Under the pieces are notes generated by a model. The model had not been told where the DNA came from. It was given only the letters and a program-made list of their open reading frames with translations, and searched no databases. A DNA stretch of 33,927 nt from Bacteroidaceae bacterium (GTDB lineage: Bacteria; Bacteroidota; Bacteroidia; Bacteroidales; Bacteroidaceae). How positions within the stretch are numbered: the first letter of the stretch is position 1; every line of letters starts with the position of its first letter. Positions 16,551-24,190 of this stretch are shown in pieces. The position numbers were made by a program, and so were the translations under genes. Location of the stretch: contig JAFSKR010000011.1 of NCBI GenBank assembly GCA_017448825.1, positions 1 to 33,927 on the forward strand. Direction: 5' to 3'.

Positions 16551-18605
16551 ATGAAGACAACTGTAAAAACCATGATGATTTCAGCATTGATGGCTGTGGG
16601 GGTCGGCTGTACGAACACCCAGCAGCAAGGAGTCTCCACTTCGGCAGAAGGAGATTTCGAGTATAACAACGAACGATTTGCAGATCTACAGATGCTGCGC
16701 TACCGCGTGGATGGCTTTGAGCAACTGACGTTGAAGCAGAAAACCTTTATCTATTATCTGCAAGAAGCCGCCCTGTATGGTCGCGACATCCTCTTCGACC
16801 AGAACGGCGAGTACAACCTGCGCATCCGAAAGATGCTGGAGGATGTCTATACGAACTATAAGGGTGACCGCGATGACGAGAACTTCAAGGCGATGGAAGT
16901 GTACCTGAAACGAGTGTGGTTCAGCAACGGCATCCATCATCACTATGGCTGCGAAAAATTCGTGCCTGAATTCACCAAGGAATGGCTACAAGAACAGGCC
17001 ATTTTGCTCGATGGAATCGACAAAAACGAATGGAAAGAGGACTTCGACATCCTGCTCGACATCATCTTCAACCCCACCGTGCTACAGAAGCGCGTGAACC
17101 TTGCCGAGGGCGAAGACTTGGTGAAAACCAGTGCCAGTTTCTATTATGACGGTGTGACCCAAGAAGAAGCAGAAGCGTTCTATGCCAAACAGAAGGCAAC
17201 CAGCGACACCCTGCACCCAGTGATGTTCGGCATGAATTCACGTCTTGTCAAAACAAAAAACGGCGATTTCATCGAGAAAAAGTGGACAACAAACGGACTC
17301 TACGGTGCTGCGCTGAAGAAGGTGGTGGAGAACTTGAAGCTGGCACGCCCATACGCAGAAGACGAACAGCAACAGAAGGTTATCGACCTGCTCATCTCTT
17401 ACTATGAGACAGGCGACCTGAAGACCTTCGACCAGTATTCGATTGCATGGGTGGAGAACACCGAGCCACTGGTGGACTTCGTAAACGGTTTCATCGAGTG
17501 TTATGGCGACCCATTGGGCTTGAAGTGCTCATGGGAAAGCATCGTGAACTTCAAGGATATGGAGGCAACGAAGCGCACGGAGACTCTGAGCAAGAATGCT
17601 CAGTGGTTTGAAGACCATTCACCTGTGGCTCCCGAGTTCAAGAAAGAGAAGGTGAAAGGCATCACAGCAAAGGTCATCAAGGCAGCCATCTTGGGTGGCG
17701 ACCTCTATCCTTCGACAGCAATTGGCATTAACCTGCCCAACAGCGACTGGGTGCGTGCGGAACATGGTTCGAAGTCGGTGACCATCGGCAACCTAACGGA
17801 TGCGTACAATCAGGCGGCCAAGGGCAACGGTATGTTACAGGAGTTCGCTTACGGACAGGAAGAAATCGACTTGGTGGAAAAATATGGCGACTTGACCGAT
17901 GACCTGCACACCGACCTGCACGAATGTCTGGGACATGGCAGCGGCAAGTTGCTGGAAGGCGTGGACGGTGACAGCCTGAAGGCTTACGGAAGCACGATAG
18001 AGGAAGCACGTGCCGACCTGTTTGCGTTGTACTACCTGGCTGACCCGAAGTTAGTGGAGCTGGGACTTGTGCCCAACAAGGAGGCTTACAAGGCGAGCTA
18101 TATCGCTCAGATGCAGAACGGACTGTTGACGCAGTTGGTACGCATCAACCTGGGCAACAACATTGAAGAGGCACACATGCGCAACCGCGCCCTCATTGCC
18201 CGTTGGGCATACGAGCACGGAAAGGCAGAGAAGGTGATGGAACTGGTGAAGCGTGATGGCAAGACGTTTGTGAAAATCAACGATTACGAGAAGTTGCGTG
18301 GGCTCTTCGGCGAGTTGTTGGCAGAGATTCAGCGAGTGAAATCGACAGGCGACTTTAAGGGTGCGCAGCAGTTGGTGGAGACTTACGGCGTGAAGATAGA
18401 CCCTGCCTTACACAAGGAGGTACTGGAACGCTATAAGAAGCTGAACATCGCGCCTTACAAAGGCTTCATCAACCCCGTCTATAAGGCTGTGCGTGATACA
18501 AAAGGCAACATCACAGATGTCACAATCGACTACACAGAGGGTTATGCCGAGCAGATGCTCCGATATAGTAAGGACTATAGTGTATTGCCACTCACCAATG
18601 AATAA
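16551..18605 (+). CDS. Dipeptidyl peptidase III (M49 zinc metallopeptidase), lipoprotein
   Basis: This 684-residue enzyme removes dipeptides from the N-termini of oligopeptides. The M49 zinc motif HECLGH lies at 457-462 and is followed by GSGKLLEG; the third ligand motif EEARAD begins at Glu484. The HECLGH variant is the one known from the Bacteroides thetaiotaomicron enzyme. The start at 16551 gives a lipoprotein signal peptide (AVGVGC, Cys20), whereas an earlier in-frame ATG adds 22 residues and no signal. Lipidation would place it in the periplasm or at the outer membrane, able to process peptides brought in by the neighbouring SusCD systems. Its length is close to that of the B. thetaiotaomicron protein. 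The stop overlaps the next gene by 8 nt. Confidence 0.93.
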   Translation: MKTTVKTMMISALMAVGVGCTNTQQQGVSTSAEGDFEYNNERFADLQMLRYRVDGFEQLTLKQKTFIYYLQEAALYGRDILFDQNGEYNLRIRKMLEDVYTNYKGDRDDENFKAMEVYLKRVWFSNGIHHHYGCEKFVPEFTKEWLQEQAILLDGIDKNEWKEDFDILLDIIFNPTVLQKRVNLAEGEDLVKTSASFYYDGVTQEEAEAFYAKQKATSDTLHPVMFGMNSRLVKTKNGDFIEKKWTTNGLYGAALKKVVENLKLARPYAEDEQQQKVIDLLISYYETGDLKTFDQYSIAWVENTEPLVDFVNGFIECYGDPLGLKCSWESIVNFKDMEATKRTETLSKNAQWFEDHSPVAPEFKKEKVKGITAKVIKAAILGGDLYPSTAIGINLPNSDWVRAEHGSKSVTIGNLTDAYNQAAKGNGMLQEFAYGQEEIDLVEKYGDLTDDLHTDLHECLGHGSGKLLEGVDGDSLKAYGSTIEEARADLFALYYLADPKLVELGLVPNKEAYKASYIAQMQNGLLTQLVRINLGNNIEEAHMRNRALIARWAYEHGKAEKVMELVKRDGKTFVKINDYEKLRGLFGELLAEIQRVKSTGDFKGAQQLVETYGVKIDPALHKEVLERYKKLNIAPYKGFINPVYKAVRDTKGNITDVTIDYTEGYAEQMLRYSKDYSVLPLTNE

Positions 18606-19191
18606 CCTGCTGAATGATATCAAAAAGGAGTTGAGGGCCAACATGAATGGGGTGGCTTCGGCGCATGCGAGACAGACGGAAGACTATCGTGTGAACTGGG
18701 GGGTGGAACTGCCGAGACTGGCAAAGATAGCCGATGAAATCGCTGAAAACTGCACTCAGAGAGACCTCTCGCAAAGAGAATTGGCACAAGCACTGTGGAA
18801 CGAAAGCACCAGGGAGTGCAAGATTCTCGCCTGTATGCTCATGCCAACCGAAGCGTTCAGCGAAGAGGTGTGCGACCTCTGGGCAGAAAGCATCCGCACG
18901 GAAGAAATCGCCACGATGTTCTGCCTGTATTTGATGCCACGGCTGCGCTATGCCAGCACGAAAGCCTACGAATGGATGGCAAGCGAACAGAATATGCTAC
19001 GAACGTGCGGTTTTCTGACGCTCTGCCACCTCATCCGAAAGTATCCGCTGAACGAAGATGCTGAAGCAGAATTTCTTGACCAAGCAGGGGCATCGCTCGA
19101 CAACCGATATGCTATTAAGGCACTACAGATTTATGCCTCTCTGAGTGAAGATAACGCACGGAAAGTCAAAAAAGTGGCCAATTTCTTGTGA
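18598..19191 (+). CDS. DNA alkylation repair-like HEAT-repeat protein
   Basis: This 197-residue all-helical protein resembles the short AlkD-like/DNA-alkylation-repair family seen in Bacteroidota. Recognisable segments are RVNWGVELPRLAKIADEIAE, LAQALWNESTRECKILACML and YASTKAYEWMASEQNMLRTCGFLTLCHLIRK, a pattern of HEAT-like helical pairs. AlkD enzymes excise alkylated bases, but the short family is mostly untested, and I cannot confirm the catalytic residues. The ATG at 18598 overlaps the DPP III stop region by 8 nt, indicating translational coupling. A longer reading frame upstream would lie entirely within the DPP III gene. The functional link to DPP III is unclear. Confidence 0.75.
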   Translation: MNNLLNDIKKELRANMNGVASAHARQTEDYRVNWGVELPRLAKIADEIAENCTQRDLSQRELAQALWNESTRECKILACMLMPTEAFSEEVCDLWAESIRTEEIATMFCLYLMPRLRYASTKAYEWMASEQNMLRTCGFLTLCHLIRKYPLNEDAEAEFLDQAGASLDNRYAIKALQIYASLSEDNARKVKKVANFL

Positions 19192-19216
19192 CACCCAGAG
19201 AAAAGCAGTAAATTTG
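19186..19216 (+). promoter_or_regulatory. Promoter of the Fur-family gene
   Basis: TTG (19186-19188) is followed after 20 nt by TAAATTTG (19209-19216), a match to the Bacteroidota consensus. The -33 lies inside the last codons of the preceding gene. The predicted leader is about 20 nt. Confidence 0.6.
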
Positions 19217-19240
19217 TGCCCTGTATTGTGTAGAGCCATC

Positions 19241-19807
19241 ATGAAGAAGACCAAAACCGACACGACACCTGCGGAAACGCCTCACGATATTCTGACGCGT
19301 TTCATGACAGAGAAAAAGATGCGGAAAACCCCTGAACGGTATGCCATCTTGGATGTCGTGATGCAGATGAAGGGACATCACAGTGCCGATGAGGTCTGGG
19401 GCATGATGCCTGAGTCGTTCCATGTGAGCAGAGGCACCATTTACAGTACGTTGGCATTGCTGGTCGAGTGCGGTTTGCTGTATAACCACCAACTGGAGAA
19501 TGCGATGCTGTATGAGCGCGCCTACCGAGTGCCTGCCCACCATCACTACATCTGCACGGGATGCGGCAAGATTTGGGACTTGCAGGACGATTCCATCGAA
19601 CAGGTTGCCTCAAAAGTGAGGACACCGAAGTTCAAGAAGATGCGTTGCAACACCTATATCTATGGTGTCTGCAACATCTGCCAAGCCAAATTGGCTCGAC
19701 TAAAGAAGAAGATGGCAAAAGCCCAACAAACCACGATGACTCGCGAGGAAAGGCGATTTGCTAAGATAGATGAAGAGTTGAGCAAGGCAGCAGAATGGTT
19801 CAAGTAA
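19241..19807 (+). CDS. Fur-family metal-dependent transcriptional regulator
   Basis: This 188-residue protein has the Fur winged-helix domain (about 15-92, with KTPERYAILDVVMQMKGHHSADEVW and VSRGTIYSTLALLVECGLL). A dimerisation/metal domain follows, with two zinc-type pairs, Cys105-x2-Cys108 (YICTGCGKIWDL) and Cys144-x2-Cys147 (GVCNICQAK), and HHH at 100-102. The C-terminus is a charged extension of about 35 residues, longer than in classical Fur. Whether it is an iron (Fur), peroxide (PerR) or zinc (Zur) sensor cannot be decided here. The start at 19241 follows a good promoter; the upstream in-frame ATG lies within the previous gene. purA follows 27 nt downstream. Confidence 0.9.
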   Translation: MKKTKTDTTPAETPHDILTRFMTEKKMRKTPERYAILDVVMQMKGHHSADEVWGMMPESFHVSRGTIYSTLALLVECGLLYNHQLENAMLYERAYRVPAHHHYICTGCGKIWDLQDDSIEQVASKVRTPKFKKMRCNTYIYGVCNICQAKLARLKKKMAKAQQTTMTREERRFAKIDEELSKAAEWFK

Positions 19808-19834
19808 TTATCAACTAAAAAACAAGATAGAACA

Positions 19835-21103
19835 ATGAAAGTAGATGTGCTTTTGGGTCTTCAATGGGGAGACGAAGGTAAAGGCAAGGTAGTGGATGTG
19901 CTGACACCACGCTATGATGTAGTCGCTCGTTTCCAAGGTGGCCCCAACGCAGGACACACCCTCGAGTTTGAAGGACAGAAATATGTGCTTCGCTCCATTC
20001 CATCGGGCATTTTCCAAGGTGACAAAATCAACATTATTGGCAACGGCGTGGTATTGGCGCCAGACCTCTTCATGGACGAGGCGAAAGACCTCGAAAAGTC
20101 GGGACACAATCTGAAGAACCGTCTCCATATCTCGAAGAAGGCACACCTCATCATGCCTACACACCGACTGCTGGATGCTGCCTATGAGGCTGCGAAAGGC
20201 AAGAACAAGGTGGGCACGACAGGCAAGGGCATCGGACCCACTTACACGGACAAGACCAGCCGTAACGGCTTGCGTGTGGGTGACATCTTGGACAACTTCG
20301 AGGCAAAATACGCTGCCCACAAGGCACGCCACGAGGACATCCTCAAGAGCCTCAACTACACCGACTACGACATCACGGAGGTGGAGAAGAAGTGGATGGA
20401 AGGCATTGAGTACATCAAGCAGTTCCAACTGGTTGACTCCGAGCACGAAATCAACAACCTGCTGAAGCAAGGCAAGTCTGTCCTCTGCGAAGGCGCACAG
20501 GGCACGATGCTCGACATCGATTTCGGTTCTTATCCTTTCGTCACATCGTCCAACACGATTTGCGCCGGTGCTTGCATCGGTCTCGGCGTGGGTCCCAACA
20601 AGATTGGCGATGTGTTCGGCATCATCAAGGCTTATTGTACGCGTGTGGGTGCCGGGCCTTTCCCAACGGAGCTGTTCGACGAGACGGGTGCCAAGATTCG
20701 TGCCATCGGCCATGAGTATGGTGCTGTGACGGGTCGTGAGCGTCGTTGCGGTTGGATTGACTTGGTGGCACTGAAGTATGCCATCATGGTGAGCGGTGTG
20801 ACTAAACTGATTATGATGAAGAGCGATGTGCTCGACGACTTCGAGACCATCAAGGCTTGCACGGCTTACAAACTGAAAGACGGCAGCATCATCGACTACT
20901 TCCCCTACGACATCAGCGACGGACTCATCGAGCCTGTCTATACCGAGATGCCAGGTTGGAAGACTGACCTCACGAAAATCACGAGCGAGGCTGAGTTCCC
21001 GAAGGCTTTCTCCGACTACATCGCATTCCTAGAGAAGGAACTGGAGACCCCCATCATCATCGTGAGCGTAGGTCCCGACAGAGCACAGACCATCGAAAGA
21101 TAA
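19835..21103 (+). CDS. purA: Adenylosuccinate synthetase
   Basis: This 422-residue cytoplasmic enzyme joins IMP and aspartate using GTP, the first committed step to AMP. The N-terminus carries GLQWGDEGKGK with catalytic Asp13, and GPNAGHT with His41, at the numbering of the well-studied enzymes. Other family blocks are GTTGKGIGPTYTDK, CEGAQGTMLDIDFGSYPFVTSSNT, GAGPFPTEL and TGRERRCGWIDL. The length is normal and no disruption is seen. No separate promoter is evident in the 27-nt gap after the Fur-family gene, so cotranscription is likely. Confidence 0.97.
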   Translation: MKVDVLLGLQWGDEGKGKVVDVLTPRYDVVARFQGGPNAGHTLEFEGQKYVLRSIPSGIFQGDKINIIGNGVVLAPDLFMDEAKDLEKSGHNLKNRLHISKKAHLIMPTHRLLDAAYEAAKGKNKVGTTGKGIGPTYTDKTSRNGLRVGDILDNFEAKYAAHKARHEDILKSLNYTDYDITEVEKKWMEGIEYIKQFQLVDSEHEINNLLKQGKSVLCEGAQGTMLDIDFGSYPFVTSSNTICAGACIGLGVGPNKIGDVFGIIKAYCTRVGAGPFPTELFDETGAKIRAIGHEYGAVTGRERRCGWIDLVALKYAIMVSGVTKLIMMKSDVLDDFETIKACTAYKLKDGSIIDYFPYDISDGLIEPVYTEMPGWKTDLTKITSEAEFPKAFSDYIAFLEKELETPIIIVSVGPDRAQTIER

Positions 21104-21118
21104 AATTCGTCTTTCCCT

Positions 21119-22300
21119 ATGAGACGAACCGCCTTTTCGTTCATCCTACTCATCATACTGACTACCTGCTGCACCAACAGGAGGAGTCGGTATGATGCTG
21201 TTTTAGTGGAGATTGACAGCTTGACCGAGGTGGATGCGGACAGTGCGAGGGTACGGCTGGCGGCATTGGGCAAGGAGATGGGCAGTGCCTCCGAAAAAAC
21301 GAAAGCCTATTATGACCTGTTGCGAGTGAAGGCAGATGACAAGGCGATGGTGAAGCACACTTCTGATTCGCTCATCTGCAAGGTGGCACAATACTTTGAA
21401 AGACATACGGATGACGGTCACCTGCCCGAGGCTTACTACTATGTGGGACGTGCCAATTCCGACCTGCAAAACGGCGAGAAAGCCCTTATCTACTTTCAAA
21501 AAGCCTTGCTGGAAGACAGCATTCACGTGACCTCTCACCTGAAAAGTCGCATCTACGCACAGATGGGATACATCTACTTGCGAAACGGATTATTCGATGA
21601 CGCGATAGCGATGCAGCAACTCGCCCACTTCTACTGCCAACAGATAGGCGACACGTTAGGCATGAGATATAGTTCAGAAGACATCAACACCATCATGACA
21701 CTGGCAGAGAAGGTGGAAATCAGCGAAATGCCGAAGAAAGAAGTGATGATGACTGTACAGAAACTGAACGCCCAAGTCAGGAACCAACTACTACACCACC
21801 AGAACGAACGACTACAAACGGAAAACGACAAACGGACAAGCATCACGTGGATAGTGACACTCGTTGCCCTTGCGGTGATGGCTGTGGCTGCATGGGTCGT
21901 GCTCCGTCTCCACCAACAGATAAAGGAACGAAAGGAGAAAACGGCTGGCACTCCACAACCCAGACAACGGCAGTTCTACGACAAGGAGATTAGCGAACTG
22001 CTCACCACACATCTATATAATAATAAGGTGTTGAAGCCTGCTGACTGGCAAGTCATCGAAACACGGCTGCTCGAGGCGTTCCCAACGTTCAAAGACAGCC
22101 TCTACTCCTTCTACAACCTTTCCGAGACAGAATATCACATCTGTCTGCTCATCAAGGCAGAAGTCTCGCCCTCCAACATGGCAAAGCTCTTGGCAACTGG
22201 CAACAGCACCATCTCGCAAAGTCGTCTCCGCATGCAACAAAAGGTCTTCAATGGGCAAGGAACGGCAAAAGACTGGGACAACTTCGTACTCTCCCTCTAA
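21119..22300 (+). CDS. TPR-transmembrane-HTH regulatory protein
   Basis: This 393-residue protein starts with a hydrophobic signal ending in TTCC (possible lipobox). It then has TPR-like helices (about 60-195, with PEAYYYVGRANSDLQNGEKALIYFQKAL and AQMGYIYLRNGLFDDAIAMQQLA) and a coiled region (205-235). One membrane helix lies at about 241-263. A cytoplasmic tail follows, whose last 60 residues (LSETEYHICLLIKAEVSPSNMAKLL, then STISQSRLRMQQKVF) look like a LuxR-type helix-turn-helix. This layout, a periplasmic TPR sensor fused to a DNA-binding tail, is common and poorly studied in Bacteroidota. It lies 15 nt after purA and directly upstream of a repeat-decorated promoter, so it may regulate the two secreted proteins that follow; this is inferred from position. 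Confidence 0.75.
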   Translation: MRRTAFSFILLIILTTCCTNRRSRYDAVLVEIDSLTEVDADSARVRLAALGKEMGSASEKTKAYYDLLRVKADDKAMVKHTSDSLICKVAQYFERHTDDGHLPEAYYYVGRANSDLQNGEKALIYFQKALLEDSIHVTSHLKSRIYAQMGYIYLRNGLFDDAIAMQQLAHFYCQQIGDTLGMRYSSEDINTIMTLAEKVEISEMPKKEVMMTVQKLNAQVRNQLLHHQNERLQTENDKRTSITWIVTLVALAVMAVAAWVVLRLHQQIKERKEKTAGTPQPRQRQFYDKEISELLTTHLYNNKVLKPADWQVIETRLLEAFPTFKDSLYSFYNLSETEYHICLLIKAEVSPSNMAKLLATGNSTISQSRLRMQQKVFNGQGTAKDWDNFVLSL

Positions 22301-22330
22301 TTCCCCTGATTTACAAACTCTTACAATATG

Positions 22331-22391
22331 TTTGTGAATTTTTTGTGAACACTTTTCAAACCCGCTTGATCAAATGTGAACGATTTGTGAA
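22331..22391 (+). promoter_or_regulatory. Two phased pairs of TGTGAA direct repeats upstream of a promoter
   Basis: TGTGAA occurs at 22333, 22344, 22375 and 22386. Spacing within each pair is exactly 11 bp, and the two pairs are exactly 42 bp apart (about four helical turns), so all four sit on one face of the DNA. Three copies extend to TTGTGAA and three end in GTGAAC. The last copy ends 9 nt before the -33 element, the usual position for an activator. I read this as an operator for a direct-repeat-binding regulator. Confidence 0.65.
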
Positions 22392-22400
22392 CAGTTTTTC

Positions 22401-22431
22401 TTGATGCTTTTCTACAAACTCCTTACCTTTG
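22401..22431 (+). promoter_or_regulatory. Consensus promoter of the 22467-24119 gene pair
   Basis: TTG (22401-22403) is followed after 20 nt by TACCTTTG (22424-22431) and GCAGC. The start would be near 22435, giving a leader of roughly 30 nt. Confidence 0.75.
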
Positions 22432-22466
22432 CAGCAACAAAATTGTTTCACTAAAACCCTTCAACA

Positions 22467-23279
22467 ATGAAAACGACCTTTATCAACCTGATGGCAACAG
22501 CAGCCATCGCCCTCATGCCAGCAGTCAGCATGGCACAGACAGAGAACCCACGCGGAGTCTATAAACTCACAGGATTGCTTGACAAGTATGGCAACATTAT
22601 TAAGGAGCCGTTCGACCAATATAAAATATGTACGGACAGCGTCACGCTGATGTTCTCCGTGGTGGGCGATTGGTTCAGAATAGGCAAGAACGATTCCAAG
22701 ATATTCAACTACACGGGCGAAGAACCTGATGCCCACGATGCCACCGCCACACGCATCTTCGACAGCAACGCCGAACACTTCACGCTGAAGTGGTGGAGCA
22801 CCTACTCCGACCACGTCTATTTTCCCAAAAACGACTGGTGCACAGAGTATTATGAGTCAGTCAAATACTCCGAGACCGCCAAGAAGGCGTTGGACGCAAT
22901 GATGTCCCCTCCAGCATCAGACCCCAAGAATCCCCTTATCGGCACATGGCGACTGATTGGCATGATGGACGACTTGCACAACACGAAGCAGAAGATGAAG
23001 CAAATCAGAGAGAAACCCATGGATGGCTATTACACCATCTTCACCCCTTCCTACATCGTGGCTATTGCCCGTAATAGCGGCTCCATCTACCCCTCTCCTA
23101 ATCCATACAACAAGAAAGTCTTCAAGGTCGGTCAAAACGAAAACAAAATCACATGGCTCTCCAAAGACCTCATTGCCGTGGAGATTCACCAAGACTATCG
23201 CACCGACTACGAGATACTGGAGCGCGTAACGCAAGGCACAGCGTTCGACGGCATCGCCAGCCATTATGTGACACACTAA
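22467..23279 (+). CDS. Secreted protein of unknown function, probably two lipocalin-like halves
   Basis: This 270-residue protein has a signal peptide ending in VSMAQ (about 1-24). The mature chain seems to contain two related halves. The first starts NPRGVYKLTGLLDKYGN and the second, after a short linker at about 147-155, starts NPLIGTWRLIGMMDD. Both show the GxW/GxY opening of small beta-barrel (lipocalin-like, DUF4488-type) domains. The second ends with LIAVEIHQDYRTDYEILERVT. No catalytic motif is visible. It is followed 12 nt later by another secreted protein and is driven by the promoter at 22401-22431. I do not recognise a function. Confidence 0.6.
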   Translation: MKTTFINLMATAAIALMPAVSMAQTENPRGVYKLTGLLDKYGNIIKEPFDQYKICTDSVTLMFSVVGDWFRIGKNDSKIFNYTGEEPDAHDATATRIFDSNAEHFTLKWWSTYSDHVYFPKNDWCTEYYESVKYSETAKKALDAMMSPPASDPKNPLIGTWRLIGMMDDLHNTKQKMKQIREKPMDGYYTIFTPSYIVAIARNSGSIYPSPNPYNKKVFKVGQNENKITWLSKDLIAVEIHQDYRTDYEILERVTQGTAFDGIASHYVTH

Positions 23280-23291
23280 ACATACCACAGT

Positions 23292-24119
23292 ATGAAAAGG
23301 GCCACCATCCTCATCCTGCTGATGCTTATCGTCACCAGCACCTTTGCCCAACCTCGCGAAATCAAGAGGACGGACAGATTGCTCACTGCTTCGGGATTGC
23401 CACGCTATTGGAAAGGGAAGGATACTAACACCCCCTTTATCGAAGCCTTCCGATATGGAGGCGACAAGGAGGCGAAGCGGTGGTGGACTGGCTATTACGA
23501 GCCAACCGTCAGCGGAGCCAAGACTGCCGAGAAAGCCCAGAAGAAACGAGAAAGGAAATACAACCCATACGAGAAGAAACGGGACAAGATGACCGCACTT
23601 CATCCTCGATACGGCCACATGTTTCTCGCCAAACCCTCTTTTTCTCCCCCTTACGGCTTCTCCTACAGCTACAAAGACACAGCGCTGGTGGCTTTGACAC
23701 AACTTTGGGATGGAAGCAAGAAGCACAAGAAGATGACCATGACCACCCACAAGATGAAAGTGGACGTTGCCATCTATGACTCCATCCAATGCTTGCACAA
23801 ACTGGCCGTTTACACCTCTGCCCAGTTCAACCCCGACTACACAACGCTCGACGGCACAAGATATCACTTCGTCTGGCAGGCCTTCGATGGCGACAAATAC
23901 GCCATCAGTTCCGACAATGGGTCAAGCACTTGCAGGCAGTTAACGAGCACTTTCAATAAAATCTACGAAGCAATCAATACAGATAACCCCGAACTGCTCC
24001 AATCGCTGATGCCCACCGTCCACGAAATCCTCGCCCACTACCGCACCCTCCTTCTACCCGACGTGCCAATAGATGACTGGGACTTGGATGCAAGCGCCAG
24101 AAAGAGAAAGAAAGACTAA
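23292..24119 (+). CDS. Secreted protein of unknown function
   Basis: This 275-residue protein has a clear signal peptide (LMLIVTSTFAQ, about 1-19). The mature chain is basic, with a Lys/Arg/Glu-rich stretch at about 75-100 (AEKAQKKRERKYNPYEKKRDK). It contains aromatic motifs such as KRWWTGYYEP and PPYGFSYSYKD, and ends in a lysine/arginine tail (DASARKRKKD). No family is recognised and no cysteine pair suggests disulphide bonding. It lies 12 nt after the preceding secreted-protein gene and is surely cotranscribed. The basic composition would fit binding to an acidic surface or polymer, but nothing in the sequence proves that. Confidence 0.6.
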   Translation: MKRATILILLMLIVTSTFAQPREIKRTDRLLTASGLPRYWKGKDTNTPFIEAFRYGGDKEAKRWWTGYYEPTVSGAKTAEKAQKKRERKYNPYEKKRDKMTALHPRYGHMFLAKPSFSPPYGFSYSYKDTALVALTQLWDGSKKHKKMTMTTHKMKVDVAIYDSIQCLHKLAVYTSAQFNPDYTTLDGTRYHFVWQAFDGDKYAISSDNGSSTCRQLTSTFNKIYEAINTDNPELLQSLMPTVHEILAHYRTLLLPDVPIDDWDLDASARKRKKD

Positions 24120-24150
24120 ATCCATGTCTTCCTGATTCTTTCTTATACCC

Positions 24151-24183
24151 TTGCGAAAAATTTCGAAACGAAAAAAATCGCAA
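24151..24183. terminator. Possible bidirectional terminator between convergent genes
   Basis: TTGCGA (24151-24156) pairs with TCGCAA (24178-24183). Inside these, TTTCG (24161-24165) pairs with CGAAA (24169-24173), with a 4x4 A-rich internal loop between the two stems. It lies in the 71-nt gap between converging stop codons, where termination is expected on both strands. The stems are short and the U-tract is weak, so the call is tentative. Confidence 0.35.
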
Positions 24184-24190
24184 CAGTAAT

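Noticed and set aside
22331-22391. CRISPR-like array from the repeated TGTGAA
   Set aside because: Repeats are only 6-8 nt with 5- and 25-nt gaps, and no cas genes are present; a regulator-binding array fits better.
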